Shown here piece by piece: positions 1-8,195 of a stretch of 64,000 nt of DNA. The position numbers were made by a program, and so were the translations under genes. Source of the DNA: an uncultured Acetatifactor sp. (GTDB lineage: Bacteria; Bacillota; Clostridia; Lachnospirales; Lachnospiraceae). Within the stretch, counting starts at the first letter, position 1, and the number at the start of each line of letters is the position of its first letter. The DNA lies in assembly GCA_910585665.1 (NCBI GenBank), contig CAJUFI010000001.1, positions 94,627-158,626 of the forward strand, written 5' to 3'. Below the pieces are notes generated by a model, which worked only from the letters and a program-made list of their open reading frames with translations, ran no database searches and was not told where the DNA came from.

Positions 1-424
1 CCGATCCTACCGGAATAGATTTCGGCTCTTTGCCATATCCTTTGACCCCCAGCAGAGAACCTGTGCCGATGACATCGAACCTTCCGTCCATCCGGAAAAA
101 TTTCAGCGCTGTCCTGGCATCCGGACAGTCCTGAATTTCATCCAGAATCAGGATTGTCTGTCCGGCTTCAAAAACCGCATTATCTCCCAACAGGGCAGAC
201 AACAGCATGATAATAGTGTCCACATTCAGGGCACCGGAAAACACAGATGCATAATCCGGATTTTCATAAAAATTTAAATATACTACATTTTTGTAATTCT
301 TCTTTGCAAAATCCACCACAGAATAAGTCTTCCCGCACTGTCTGCATCCTTTGACAATCAATGGTTTATGATTAGCTGTTTTCTTCCAGTTATCCAGGAT
401 TTGCTCCATTTTCCTTTTCAACAT
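1..424 (-). CDS. DUF4143-type AAA ATPase, N-terminal part (runs off left edge)
   Basis: Reading from an ATG at 424 leftward, the frame stays open to the window edge (about 141 codons). The product begins MLKRKMEQILDNWKK, then has a Walker A motif (GCRQCGKT, about residues 26-33) and a Walker B strand (ILILDEIQD, about residues 91-99), followed by the sensor-like segment DVIGTGSLLG. This is the N-terminal P-loop layout of the AAA_14/DUF4143 family, common in multiple copies in Lachnospiraceae. The C-terminal half is outside the window. The start is supported by GGAGGG 9 nt upstream. Members are usually stand-alone genes of unknown function; some have a nuclease-like C-terminal domain. A promoter and a 33-bp repeat array lie directly upstream. 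Confidence 0.85.
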   Translation of the reverse strand, partial: MLKRKMEQILDNWKKTANHKPLIVKGCRQCGKTYSVVDFAKKNYKNVVYLNFYENPDYASVFSGALNVDTIIMLLSALLGDNAVFEAGQTILILDEIQDCPDARTALKFFRMDGRFDVIGTGSLLGVKGYGKEPKSIPVGS

Positions 425-458
425 AATGCTTTACCCTCCGAAACCTAACCTGGAATAA

Positions 459-487
459 AGCATACACGAAACGGGAAACTTTTTCAA
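459..487 (-). promoter_or_regulatory. Sigma-A-type promoter of the left-edge ATPase gene
   Basis: On the minus strand TTGAAA (482-487) is separated by 17 bp from TATGCT (459-464), about 35 bp upstream of the ATG at 424. The -35 hexamer lies inside the last unit of the upstream tandem repeat array. Confidence 0.6.
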
Positions 488-660
488 GGGACTTTTTACG
501 GAAAACCGCAACTTTTTCCAACGACTTGTTTCGTCAAACCACAACTTTTTCCAACGACTTGTTTGGGCAAACAGCAAGTTTTTCGGATGACTTTTTCGGA
601 AAACCACAACTTTTTTAAAAGACTTTTTTTGGCAAACCGCAACTTTTTCCAACGATTTTC
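470..660. repeat. Degenerate 33-bp tandem repeat array at a promoter
   Basis: About five to six imperfect 33-bp units, each centred on a block like AACTTTTTCCAACGACTTG (plus strand), run from the promoter -35 region of the left-edge ATPase to about 660. Every unit carries an A/T tract, and on the minus strand several contain TTGGAAAAAG, resembling the -35 block TTGAAAAAG. Because 33 is a multiple of three, a 73-codon frame stays open on the minus strand, but its lysine-rich repetitive translation looks like an artefact. A regulatory array or phased-bend DNA is more likely than a gene. Confidence 0.6.
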
Positions 661-687
661 ATGACATACAATCAGATAATCAGGAAT

Positions 688-2268
688 CTACCGCGGGTTC
701 CCCGGCTTCCGCCCAGCCCCGGGCACCGGGTAATCCCGTATCTCCCGGCAAGCTCTCCCCGAAAGGGCCAGCACGCAGATCAGGTTCGGCACCGCCATCA
801 GCGCATTGCAGATATCCGAGAAGTTCCACACTGTCTCCAGAGAACAGATGCACCCCAGAAAAGCCGTCAGCCCATAGGCGAATCGGTACCACAGATTGTA
901 CTTCGTCCTGCCCCCCAGCAGGAACTCAAAGGCCTTCTCCCCCTGATAGGCCCAGCCAATCACCGTGGCGAAGGCGAACAGGGCGATGCAGACGCTGATG
1001 AAGCTCCCGCCCCAGTCCCCCAGGGCCGTCCGGAAAGCCGCCAGCGTCAGCGCCGTGCCGGTCAATGGTTTTCCGCCTGCGTCCGTGGTACCCAGCACGC
1101 CCGATGCCGCAAAGGCCAGCCCCGTGATGGTGCAGACCACCACCGTGTCCAGGAATACTCCCGTCATGCTGATGCAGCCCTGCTTTATGTAATCCTCCGT
1201 GTCCGCCGCCGCGGCCGTGATGCCGGAAGCCCCCAGCCCCGCTTCGTTGGAGAATATCCCTCTGGACACGCCCCAGCGAAGGGACTGGAAAGCTGTCACC
1301 GTGACGCTGCCGAAGATGCCGCCGGACACAGCCTGGGGACAGAAGGCAGCCGTCATGATTCCACCCACCGCCATGGGCACGTTCCGCCAGTGCACCAGTA
1401 TCACGGCAAAAGCCCCGCACAGATAGAATACCCCCATGAAAGGCACCAGCACCTGGGTCACCTTGCCGATGACGCCGATGCCCCCTATCACCACCAGCAC
1501 GGTCAGGATGGTCAGGAAAAGCCCTGTCTTCGCCTTTGGCACAGAGAAAGCAACCCACAGGGCGTCCGCGATGGAATTGGACTGGGTCATGTTCCCCATG
1601 CCGAAGGAAGCCGTCACGGCGAACAGGGCGAACAAGCTTCCCAATAGTTTCCCAAGCCGCCGGTTGGGGAAGCCGTTCAGACAGGTATACATGGGGCCGC
1701 CCGCCACCTCGCCCCGGTCGTTCCTTCCCCTGTACTTCACCGCCAGCATGCTCTCCGCCAGCTTGGTGGCCATGCCGATGACGCTGGTGACCACCATCCA
1801 GAACAGCGCCCCCGGCCCGCCCAGCACCATGGCCGAGGCCACCCCCACGATATTCCCGATGCCAAGGGTGGTGGCCAGCTCCGTGGTCAGAGAAGACAGG
1901 GAAGATATCTTTCCAGAAGAAATCTTCCCGGAAGAAATCTTTCCAGAAGAAATTTTTCCGGAAGATGTGCCGGAATCCCTCCGCCCTGTTCTGCTTCTTT
2001 CGGAACGCTTCCTGTCCGCATCCCTTTCCCCTTCAATCCCCAGAGCGCATCTCAGAGCGAACCTCAGATTCCGTATCGGGAAAAAGTCCATCCGAATCAT
2101 CAGATAGCATCCGCTCCCCAAAAGGAGCGCCAGCATCCATGGCCCCCAGACCAGGTCGTCCAGCCGTGTAATCAGGCCTTCCAGCCACGCGGCCATACCG
2201 CCGGAAGCCGTCCCACCAAAGCTTATATTCCCCGGTCTTAAAAACATTTCCAGAATCGCGCACCCCAT
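688..2268 (-). CDS. Sodium:alanine/glycine symporter family (AGCS) protein
   Basis: Multi-span membrane protein of the AGCS family, which couples sodium influx to uptake of small neutral amino acids. Family signatures seen are the N-terminal WGPWMLALLLGSGCYL helix, TTLGIGNIVGVASAM, GGPGALFWMVV, GGPMYTCLNG, and the conserved SNEAGLGASGITAAAA loop near residue 350. A GTG at 2295 extends the frame but lacks a ribosome binding site; the ATG at 2268 has AAGAGG about 11 nt upstream, and a third ATG at 2196 would still keep the first membrane helix. An in-frame insertion between the second and third helices contains the pentapeptide GKISS four times. It lies downstream of, and may be cotranscribed with, the two-component genes at 2331-5499. 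The substrate cannot be told from sequence. Confidence 0.9.
   Translation of the reverse strand: MGCAILEMFLRPGNISFGGTASGGMAAWLEGLITRLDDLVWGPWMLALLLGSGCYLMIRMDFFPIRNLRFALRCALGIEGERDADRKRSERSRTGRRDSGTSSGKISSGKISSGKISSGKISSLSSLTTELATTLGIGNIVGVASAMVLGGPGALFWMVVTSVIGMATKLAESMLAVKYRGRNDRGEVAGGPMYTCLNGFPNRRLGKLLGSLFALFAVTASFGMGNMTQSNSIADALWVAFSVPKAKTGLFLTILTVLVVIGGIGVIGKVTQVLVPFMGVFYLCGAFAVILVHWRNVPMAVGGIMTAAFCPQAVSGGIFGSVTVTAFQSLRWGVSRGIFSNEAGLGASGITAAAADTEDYIKQGCISMTGVFLDTVVVCTITGLAFAASGVLGTTDAGGKPLTGTALTLAAFRTALGDWGGSFISVCIALFAFATVIGWAYQGEKAFEFLLGGRTKYNLWYRFAYGLTAFLGCICSLETVWNFSDICNALMAVPNLICVLALSGRACREIRDYPVPGAGRKPGNPR
1901..1960 (-). repeat. 15-bp x 4 in-frame minisatellite inside the AGCS gene
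   Basis: Four consecutive 15-bp units (1901-1915, 1916-1930, 1931-1945, 1946-1960) differ at only a few positions and encode GKISS four times. A fifth, degraded unit follows. The repeat sits in a predicted cytoplasmic loop, where gain or loss of a unit keeps the frame. Confidence 0.9.
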
Positions 2269-2330
2269 ATTTACAAAAACCTCTTGTGCAAGCACATTGT
2301 TTTTCTAAATATATTGGTACAAGGGAGGTT

Positions 2331-3356
2331 TTATGCAAATTCCGGAATCATTTCATAAATCTCCCGGATTCCTATCGTAATGTTCGAATATGTCTCTGCG
2401 TCCATGGGAGCTCCTACCATGGTAGGCAGCTTCATCACCATCTCAAGGGAAAAGCTGCCATATGGAAGCCTGAAGACTTCCGTGTCCTTGTCTTCCGTAT
2501 AAAACTGTATTTTTTCCAGGAGCTCCCTCCGATCCTCGCTGATATTCAGCGCGTTCAGCACCATTTCCCGCTCTTTATCCATCGTTTCGCTGCCGGATAT
2601 CATGGAAACTTCCTCCCAGCCCAGTTCTTCCATCAGAATATAGAAATTTTTTGTTTCCTCATCTATGGCAGCATAGTACAGGGCACAGAACCCCCACATT
2701 TCAACAGCAGATCTGCCGAACTCGTCCATAAAGTAACGCTGCTCATAGCTTTCATCCACTAATTCCGGTTCCTGGAATACGGGGTTCCCCTCTGTCTTGA
2801 TGGCGTATATGGTGCCGTCTTCCGCGTCTGCCAGAATCTTGAAGATCCTGCCGGCGGAATCCTGGAGTTCGATGTACCATAGAATGAAATTCACGCCCTT
2901 CGTGAAATTATCACTGTAGATCACATACTGCTTCCACTGGCTCACGGAATACTCCATCTCCCAGAGATCGTAAGGCAGCAGCTGTGCGTAGATAAGGGCA
3001 CTTATGTAATTTCCATAGATACAGGAATCCGAATAGAAATATGCGCTCAATTCCTCATTTATGGAAAGGTTCTGTGAGGCCACATAGAAGGCATCGTCTC
3101 CTGCCAGTCCTTCCGCATAGTCTGTCATCCGGGTCTCCAGGGACTTTTCATAGGTGGTGCTGAGGGATTCCACGTTCACGTTTTCCTGGCGGCTTAAGCT
3201 CGTATCCTTGCACAGAATCATATCCTGCACCTGGAAAATAATCTGCGGCGTAAAAAAGGCAAGCGCTATCAGCAGGGTCAATATCGATGCAGTAATAATA
3301 TAATATCGGAAATACGTCCCCCTCTTTCTCGTCCTCACCCGTCTTCTGTCTGTCAT
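2331..3356 (-). CDS. Single-span membrane protein of a two-component operon, function unknown
   Basis: 341 residues: a basic cytoplasmic start (MTDRRRVRTRKRG), one transmembrane helix at about residues 17-38 (YYIITASILTLLIALAFF), and a roughly 300-residue extracytoplasmic domain rich in Tyr, Glu and Asp, with no motif I recognise. The start ATG lies one base after the TGA of the upstream kinase gene (TGATATG) and has AAAGGA as ribosome binding site, so translation is probably coupled to the kinase. That arrangement suggests an accessory membrane partner of the sensor, perhaps ligand binding or signal modulation, but this is inference from position. Confidence 0.8.
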   Translation of the reverse strand: MTDRRRVRTRKRGTYFRYYIITASILTLLIALAFFTPQIIFQVQDMILCKDTSLSRQENVNVESLSTTYEKSLETRMTDYAEGLAGDDAFYVASQNLSINEELSAYFYSDSCIYGNYISALIYAQLLPYDLWEMEYSVSQWKQYVIYSDNFTKGVNFILWYIELQDSAGRIFKILADAEDGTIYAIKTEGNPVFQEPELVDESYEQRYFMDEFGRSAVEMWGFCALYYAAIDEETKNFYILMEELGWEEVSMISGSETMDKEREMVLNALNISEDRRELLEKIQFYTEDKDTEVFRLPYGSFSLEMVMKLPTMVGAPMDAETYSNITIGIREIYEMIPEFA

Positions 3357-3357
3357 A

Positions 3358-4809
3358 TCAATTCCTTTCCCGCCTGGCCGCGGCTATATCCCTGGGAAAC
3401 ATGACCCTGATCACGGTACCTTCCCCCAGTCTGCTCTCCACCTTCAGCATCCCACCGTGGAGCTGGATGATTTTCTGGCACAGCGCCATGCCGATGCCCG
3501 CCCCGCCTTCTTTCCGGGAACGGGACTTGTCCACCATGTAGAAGGCTTCCGTGATGCGGCTGATTTCCTCCGCCGGAATGCCTCTTCCATTGTCCACCAC
3601 CTTGATTTCGTAGAGCCCGTTCAGGCAGACGCCCTTCATGAGCATGAAACTCTGCTCCCCCTTGTCCAACGCCTTCACCGCATTGTCCATCAGATTGTAG
3701 AGCAGGGACAGCAATAATTCCGAGTCGCCCTGTAGGGTCGCCTTTTCCAGGTCCACCTTCCCCTTGATGCCCCGCTGCTTCCAGATAGGGCGCATGGTGA
3801 TCCGTAGATTCTGCTCCAGGTCCTTCGTGGGCACTGCCCGGAAGGTCAGCGGGTTCTTGTCCATGCTCACCAGTTCCAGCAGCTTATGGGAAAGGCTTTC
3901 CAGCCGCTTCCCCTGGCTGTAGATGTAAAAATAGGCATCATGGCACTCTGCGTCCGTGAGCTTCAGGGAATTGAGCATGTCCGCATAACCGATAATCGAA
4001 GTCAGAGGCGTCTTCAATTCATGGGCAAAAGCCGCTGTGAAATCCTCCTTCTGCTTGGCCTCCGATACCTTGACCTGCATCTCCTCCACCAGCCGATCCG
4101 CCATCCTGTTGAAATCCCGGGCCAGCTCTCCGATTTCATCCCGGCTTTCATTGTGGGAACGCAATCCATAGTCCCCGTCGGCAATCCGGGTCGCCAGCCG
4201 GCCAAGGCTGCTGATCGGCCGGGTGATGTACCTGGAAAGCAGATAGATGCAGATGCCCCCTGCGGACAGCAGACACAGGAGCGCGATACGGTATCTGGAG
4301 AGAAGCTCCTGTCTGCCCTCATAGATATTCGTCAGATCCCGGCACATTCCCAGATAGACATTCTCCGCCGTGATGTCGGATACCGTGGCCGTGAACATGT
4401 AATATCCACCGCCAATCTGCCGGACACAATATCCATAGGTGTTGGTTTCGTTCAGGGAATCTGTCAGCTTGTCCACTTCCTCCTGGAAGCCCATGTCTTC
4501 CAGGTAGTCTTCCCCGTAAAAACAAGTGCCGTTTCCGCGCATGACATACAGATGGCTCCCATCGCGCTCCACGCTGCCGATGATGCTGTTCAGGGTCTTG
4601 CTGATGGCATAATCCTCGCCGAACTCATCCGTGGACTGGTACCCCATCTCAAAAAGGAAATGGAAGGTGCGGCTGTCCTTATTCCCCTGTTCGATCTCCT
4701 TGTTCAGAAGCTGGGAGAAATCCGAGGAAAGCATCCAGATGCCGAACAGGGCGAACATGAAAGTCAAAAGAGCGGTCATGGCCAGGAACAACTTGTCTGC
4801 AAATCTCAT
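3358..4809 (-). CDS. Sensor histidine kinase (HAMP, HisKA, HATPase)
   Basis: 483 residues. Helix 1 (about 7-29), an extracytoplasmic sensing segment (about 30-170), helix 2 (about 172-195), a HAMP domain starting RYITRPISSLGRLA, and a HisKA dimerisation domain whose phosphoacceptor His is in AFAHELKTPLTSIIGYADML (about residue 262). The ATP-binding domain shows the N box (LLYNLMDNAVKAL), G1 (VVDNGRGIP) and G2 (GGAGIGMAL). It starts 18 nt after the response regulator gene and is followed by the single-span protein, forming a three-gene signalling operon. It should autophosphorylate at the membrane and pass phosphate to the OmpR-type regulator. The ligand is unknown. Confidence 0.93.
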   Translation of the reverse strand: MRFADKLFLAMTALLTFMFALFGIWMLSSDFSQLLNKEIEQGNKDSRTFHFLFEMGYQSTDEFGEDYAISKTLNSIIGSVERDGSHLYVMRGNGTCFYGEDYLEDMGFQEEVDKLTDSLNETNTYGYCVRQIGGGYYMFTATVSDITAENVYLGMCRDLTNIYEGRQELLSRYRIALLCLLSAGGICIYLLSRYITRPISSLGRLATRIADGDYGLRSHNESRDEIGELARDFNRMADRLVEEMQVKVSEAKQKEDFTAAFAHELKTPLTSIIGYADMLNSLKLTDAECHDAYFYIYSQGKRLESLSHKLLELVSMDKNPLTFRAVPTKDLEQNLRITMRPIWKQRGIKGKVDLEKATLQGDSELLLSLLYNLMDNAVKALDKGEQSFMLMKGVCLNGLYEIKVVDNGRGIPAEEISRITEAFYMVDKSRSRKEGGAGIGMALCQKIIQLHGGMLKVESRLGEGTVIRVMFPRDIAAARRERN

Positions 4810-4827
4810 CTGTCAGGAATCCTCCCG

Positions 4828-5499
4828 CTATTTCGTGAACTTCTCCTCACCCTCCATCCGGTATCCCACCTTATAGACCGCCGCGATTTCGCTGTCCCAG
4901 TTCAGCTTCTTCTTCAGCCGCTGGATGTGCAGGTCCACTGTCCTGCTCTGGCCCATGTACTCCCCGCCCCAGATGGTCTCGTAGATCGTCTCCCTGTACA
5001 GGGCGATATTGCGGTTCCTGGCTAACAGCAGCAGAAGCTCGAACTCCTTCATGGTCAGGAGGACAGGCTCCCCGTTCTGGGTCACGGAGCGGGAGGCGGT
5101 ATCGATGACCACGTCGAACACCTCGATCAGGGTCTCCGTCTTGTGGTATCTGCGCAGCACCGCCTCCACCCTGGCCAGAAGCTCTACGATTTCAAAGGGC
5201 TTGGTCAGGTAGTCGTCAGCGCCCATCTTCAAGCCCTTCACCTTGTTCTCCGTGCTCCCCAGCGCCGTCAGGAAGATGACAGGCAGCTCCAAAGTCTTGG
5301 CATACTCCATCAGCTCATAACCGTTGATTCCGGGAAGCATTACGTCCAACAGCAGCAAATCGAATTTCTCATTGTCCATCAGGTCTGCCGCCTTCTCGCC
5401 GTCCGGCGCCCAGACACAGGCGTACCCCGCCCTGCGAAGGTTCATCCCTATCAGATTCGCAATCGGTTCCTCGTCCTCCGCAATCAATATCCTCAGCAT
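4828..5499 (-). CDS. OmpR/PhoB-family response regulator
   Basis: 223 residues, standard length. The receiver domain has the acidic pocket (AEDEE near residue 8), the phosphoacceptor Asp in LLLLDVMLPGINGYEL (about residue 52), the conserved Thr (FLTALGS) and Lys (YLTKPFEI). The C-terminal winged helix ends with the usual HIQRLKKKLN recognition helix and VYKVGYRME hairpin. GAGGGG lies 5 nt before the ATG. First gene of the minus-strand operon with the kinase at 3358-4809. Likely targets are its own operon and possibly the downstream AGCS transporter (inferred from proximity). Confidence 0.93.
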   Translation of the reverse strand: MLRILIAEDEEPIANLIGMNLRRAGYACVWAPDGEKAADLMDNEKFDLLLLDVMLPGINGYELMEYAKTLELPVIFLTALGSTENKVKGLKMGADDYLTKPFEIVELLARVEAVLRRYHKTETLIEVFDVVIDTASRSVTQNGEPVLLTMKEFELLLLLARNRNIALYRETIYETIWGGEYMGQSRTVDLHIQRLKKKLNWDSEIAAVYKVGYRMEGEEKFTK

Positions 5500-5726
5500 A
5501 ACAACCCCTCATTTCTGTTCTGTATGGCATGTCTGCCCACGGCACCTTTCAGGCTTCTACATGGGCAGACGGATGCATTCTGCATAAATTATCCGTCCGG
5601 TATGTATCCTTTTTGTATCCGCTGTTTCCTTTTCATTGTATGCTCCCGGCGTGGAACTGTCAACAATCAATATGGCTCCGAAATCTGTCAGAAAAGCATA
5701 TTTCTTAAAGAACAGAAAAGAAATGT

Positions 5727-5755
5727 TTGCATATCAGGTGGATATATGCTATAGT
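5727..5755 (+). promoter_or_regulatory. Sigma-A-type promoter of the SSS symporter gene
   Basis: TTGCAT (5727-5732), 17-bp spacer, TATAGT (5750-5755). The start codon at 5791 follows a short leader containing AAAAGGAG. The gene is divergent from the response regulator at 5499. Confidence 0.7.
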
Positions 5756-5790
5756 TGCTTTAACACTTTAAATTGCAAAAGGAGAAAGAC

Positions 5791-7323
5791 ATGAAACTCA
5801 TCTTACTGATTATCTATTTCGCAGTTCTGATTGCCATCGGCCTTTACTGCCACAAGCACGCCACGGATGTCAACGGCTTCGTACTGGGCGGCCGTTCCGT
5901 GGGGCCGTGGCTGACCGCTTTCGCCTACGGCACCTCCTATTTCTCGGCGGTGGTCTTCGTGGGCTACGCCGGGCAGTTCGGCTGGAAGTACGGAATCGCG
6001 GCCACCTGGGCCGGCATCGGGAACGCCGTCATCGGCTCGCTGTTGGCCTGGGTGGTGCTGGGGCGCAGAACGCGCATCATGACCCAGCATCTGGATTCCG
6101 CTACCATGCCCCAGTTCTTCGGGGAGCGTTTCGGCAGCAGGCCGCTGAAAATCGGTGCTTCTGTCATCATTTTCATTTTCCTGATTCCCTACACGGCCTC
6201 TCTGTACAATGGCCTTTCCAGACTGTTCGGGATGGCTTTCAACATCGATTACTCTGTCTGCATCGTTCTGATGGCGGTACTGACGGCCATCTATGTCATC
6301 GCGGGCGGATATATGGCTACGGCCATCAATGATTTCATCCAGGGCATCATCATGCTGGGCGGCATCGCCACTATCATCGCCGCCGTGTTGAAGAGCAAGG
6401 GGGGTTTTATGGCCGCGCTGGACGGCCTCGCAAAGGTCACGGATGAAACGGTGGCCTCTACGCCGGGGATTTTCGCTTCCTTTTTCGGCCCGGATCCGCT
6501 GAATCTGCTGTTCGTGGTGATTCTGACTTCCCTGGGCACCTGGGGGCTTCCTCAGATGGTGCAGAAATTCTATGCCATCAAGAATGAGGAGTCTATTAAA
6601 AAGGGGACTATCATCTCCACGCTGTTCGCGCTGGTGGTGGCCGGGGGCTGCTATTTCCTGGGCGGTTTCGGCAGGTTGTTCTCTGACCAGATTGACGTGG
6701 CGGCTAATGGGTTCGATTCCATTATCCCTACTATGCTGTCAGGGCTGTCTCCGCTGTTGATTGCGCTGGTGGTCATTTTGGTGCTGTCGGCTTCCATGTC
6801 CACGCTTTCGTCGCTGGTGATGGCTTCCAGTTCTACTTTGACCATTGATTTCCTGAAGGAGATTTGTTTCAAAAAGATGGAGGACAAGAAGCAGGTGCTC
6901 TGTATGCGCATTCTGGTGGTGGTGTTCATTGCTATCTCTTCGGTGCTGGCTTTGATTCAGTATAAGAGTTCGGTGACGTTCATCGCTCAGCTGATGGGGG
7001 TGTCCTGGGGGGCTTTGGCGGGGTCGTTCCTTGCGCCGTTCTTGTATTCGCTGTATTCTAAGAGAGTAACGAAGGCTTCTTGTTGGGTCTGCTTTTTGTT
7101 CAGTTCTGTTTTGATGGTGGGAAATATTTTCTTTCGGTCTTCTTTTCCGGTGATTATGCAGTCGCCGATTAATTGTGGGGCTATCGCTATGTTGGCGGGG
7201 CTGGTGATTGTGCCGGTGGTGAGTTTGTTTACGCCGAAGCCGGATGGGAAGCTGGTGGATAATGCTTTTGCGTGTTATGAGAAGACTACGGAGGTGGCGC
7301 AGAAGACGGCGCTGGGGAAGTAG
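5791..7323 (+). CDS. Sodium:solute symporter (SSS family)
   Basis: 510 residues with about 13 hydrophobic helices. Family features include GFVLGGRSVGPWLTAFAYGTSYFSA in the first third (the sodium-site helix region), GWKYGIAATWAGIGNA, VIAGGYMATAINDFIQGIIML, and the SASMSTLSSLVMASSS helix that corresponds to the second sodium-site region of SSS transporters. The ATG at 5791 is preferred over a TTG at 5773 because AAAAGGAG lies six bases upstream of the ATG. Base use changes along the gene: the last third is strongly T- and G-ending (ggggtcgttcc, cgctgtattc) compared with the C-rich first half. Substrate unknown; SSS members move sugars, amino acids or organic acids. Confidence 0.9.
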   Translation: MKLILLIIYFAVLIAIGLYCHKHATDVNGFVLGGRSVGPWLTAFAYGTSYFSAVVFVGYAGQFGWKYGIAATWAGIGNAVIGSLLAWVVLGRRTRIMTQHLDSATMPQFFGERFGSRPLKIGASVIIFIFLIPYTASLYNGLSRLFGMAFNIDYSVCIVLMAVLTAIYVIAGGYMATAINDFIQGIIMLGGIATIIAAVLKSKGGFMAALDGLAKVTDETVASTPGIFASFFGPDPLNLLFVVILTSLGTWGLPQMVQKFYAIKNEESIKKGTIISTLFALVVAGGCYFLGGFGRLFSDQIDVAANGFDSIIPTMLSGLSPLLIALVVILVLSASMSTLSSLVMASSSTLTIDFLKEICFKKMEDKKQVLCMRILVVVFIAISSVLALIQYKSSVTFIAQLMGVSWGALAGSFLAPFLYSLYSKRVTKASCWVCFLFSSVLMVGNIFFRSSFPVIMQSPINCGAIAMLAGLVIVPVVSLFTPKPDGKLVDNAFACYEKTTEVAQKTALGK

Positions 7324-7342
7324 GGGCGGTGGGACGCGGCAG

Positions 7343-7551
7343 AGGGACAGAAAACGGCAAGGGGACGGGAAACGGCAAAGGGACGGCGGTCGGGGCGGGG
7401 GGCTTCGCTCGGCAGGGGTAACGTTCCGATGAACTAACCGCTAACTGCGACTAGGGCGCAGAGTGCGCGCCCAAGTCTTCGTAAGCGGTGGATTTCATCT
7501 CCACTAAGGGCACCCCTTGGTGCTTTCACAAAGCCCCCCGCCCCGACCGCC
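7343..7551. repeat. Structured palindromic intergenic element
   Basis: Two 18-bp G-rich direct repeats (7343-7384) lead into a perfect 21-bp inverted repeat (7385-7405 and 7531-7551, arms beginning GGCGGTCGGGGC). The 125-bp interior holds further perfect hairpins: GGGCGC/GCGCCC, GTGGA/TCCAC and GCACC/GGTGC, the first enclosed by an ACCGC/GCGGT stem. This predicts a branched fold closed by a very stable GC stem. It contains no credible ORF. It could be an extragenic palindromic element, a non-coding RNA or a mobile-element end. Confidence 0.65.
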
Positions 7552-7602
7552 TGGTTTGCTGCATGGTTTTGGTTCGGGGGGCTGTGTAGAATGGTATCCT
7601 AA

Positions 7603-7702
7603 GGAACTGCCGGAAAATAATCTACGCATTTTGTTTAGAGTAAACCTGATAAAATCTGTAAATTTTGCAACAGGCTTGCGTAGGTTATTTGGAGGCATTT
7701 CC
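7603..7702. mobile_element. 100-bp MITE, family A, copy 1
   Basis: Starts GGAACTGCCGG and ends GGAGGCATTTCC, flanked on both sides by TAA (7600-7602 and 7703-7705), a 3-bp target duplication. Base for base it is the reverse complement of the copy at 55940-56039. It has no coding capacity. The 3-bp T(A/T)A duplication suggests mobilisation by an IS5/IS1031-type transposase, which is not encoded in the window. Confidence 0.9.
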
Positions 7703-7768
7703 TAACCAGCTCACGCATAGAACTCACCGCCGGAATCACACAACAAGCAGTATCCAACTAACCTAACA

Positions 7769-7816
7769 CCAAAAAACGAAATCCTCTCTACCATAAAGAC
7801 AGGATTTCGCTTTTTG
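7769..7816. terminator. Bidirectional hairpin terminator
   Basis: CCAAAAAaCGAAATCCT pairs with AGGATTTCGcTTTTTGG across a 15-nt loop. The A- and T-rich outer arms can serve as a U-tract in either direction. Confidence 0.75.
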
Positions 7817-8151
7817 GTTCTTTCTGAGCTGTGGGTATCTGTATATTCTCAAAATTTGCTATAAGCTACTAAATTGGCTTAGTAGAGCAAAACAGGAATG
7901 AGATATTGCCCAATCGCCGGAAAGAACCCGCTTTTTACTATTGTCCTAACTTCATTTTGTATTCTTGATGTAAAAATACTGCCAGGCGTTGGGGCCGCAT
8001 CAGGAGAGGGATTCGTGGATATTGTGTAGCTGGCCGAAGGTGTTGTCGCACGGCAGTTTCAGGTCCGGAATGGGCGTGCTGCGGTATTCACTGGAAGGAT
8101 TTCCTGTCTATTGTTCCGCGCAGCTGTTATTTTTTACGGGCAATGAAAAGA
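7817..8151. other. Intergenic stretch without a recognisable gene
   Basis: No ORF with a ribosome binding site is visible. The minus-strand reading around 7960-8130 gives a short, interrupted, protein-like segment (PSSEYRSTPIPDLKLP), so decayed coding DNA is possible, but I could not assign a family. Confidence 0.4.
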
Positions 8152-8174
8152 TGCCATGATATTCATTCCATGGC
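8152..8174 (-). terminator. Hairpin terminator after the corrinoid operon
   Basis: TGCCATG pairs with CATGGCA around a short loop, and the minus strand continues with ATCTTTTC. It lies about 20 bp after the stop codon of the last gene of the operon. Confidence 0.6.
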
Positions 8175-8195
8175 ACCTTTGTCTGTGAGTCGGGG

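Noticed and set aside
431..652. 73-codon minus-strand frame across the 33-bp repeats
   Set aside because: Open only because the repeat length is a multiple of three; Lys/Phe-rich repetitive product overlapping a promoter.
661..1647. 328-codon plus-strand frame (and several nested ones) opposite the AGCS gene
   Set aside because: Antisense shadow of a clear membrane transporter; Arg/Pro/His-rich composition and no ribosome binding site.
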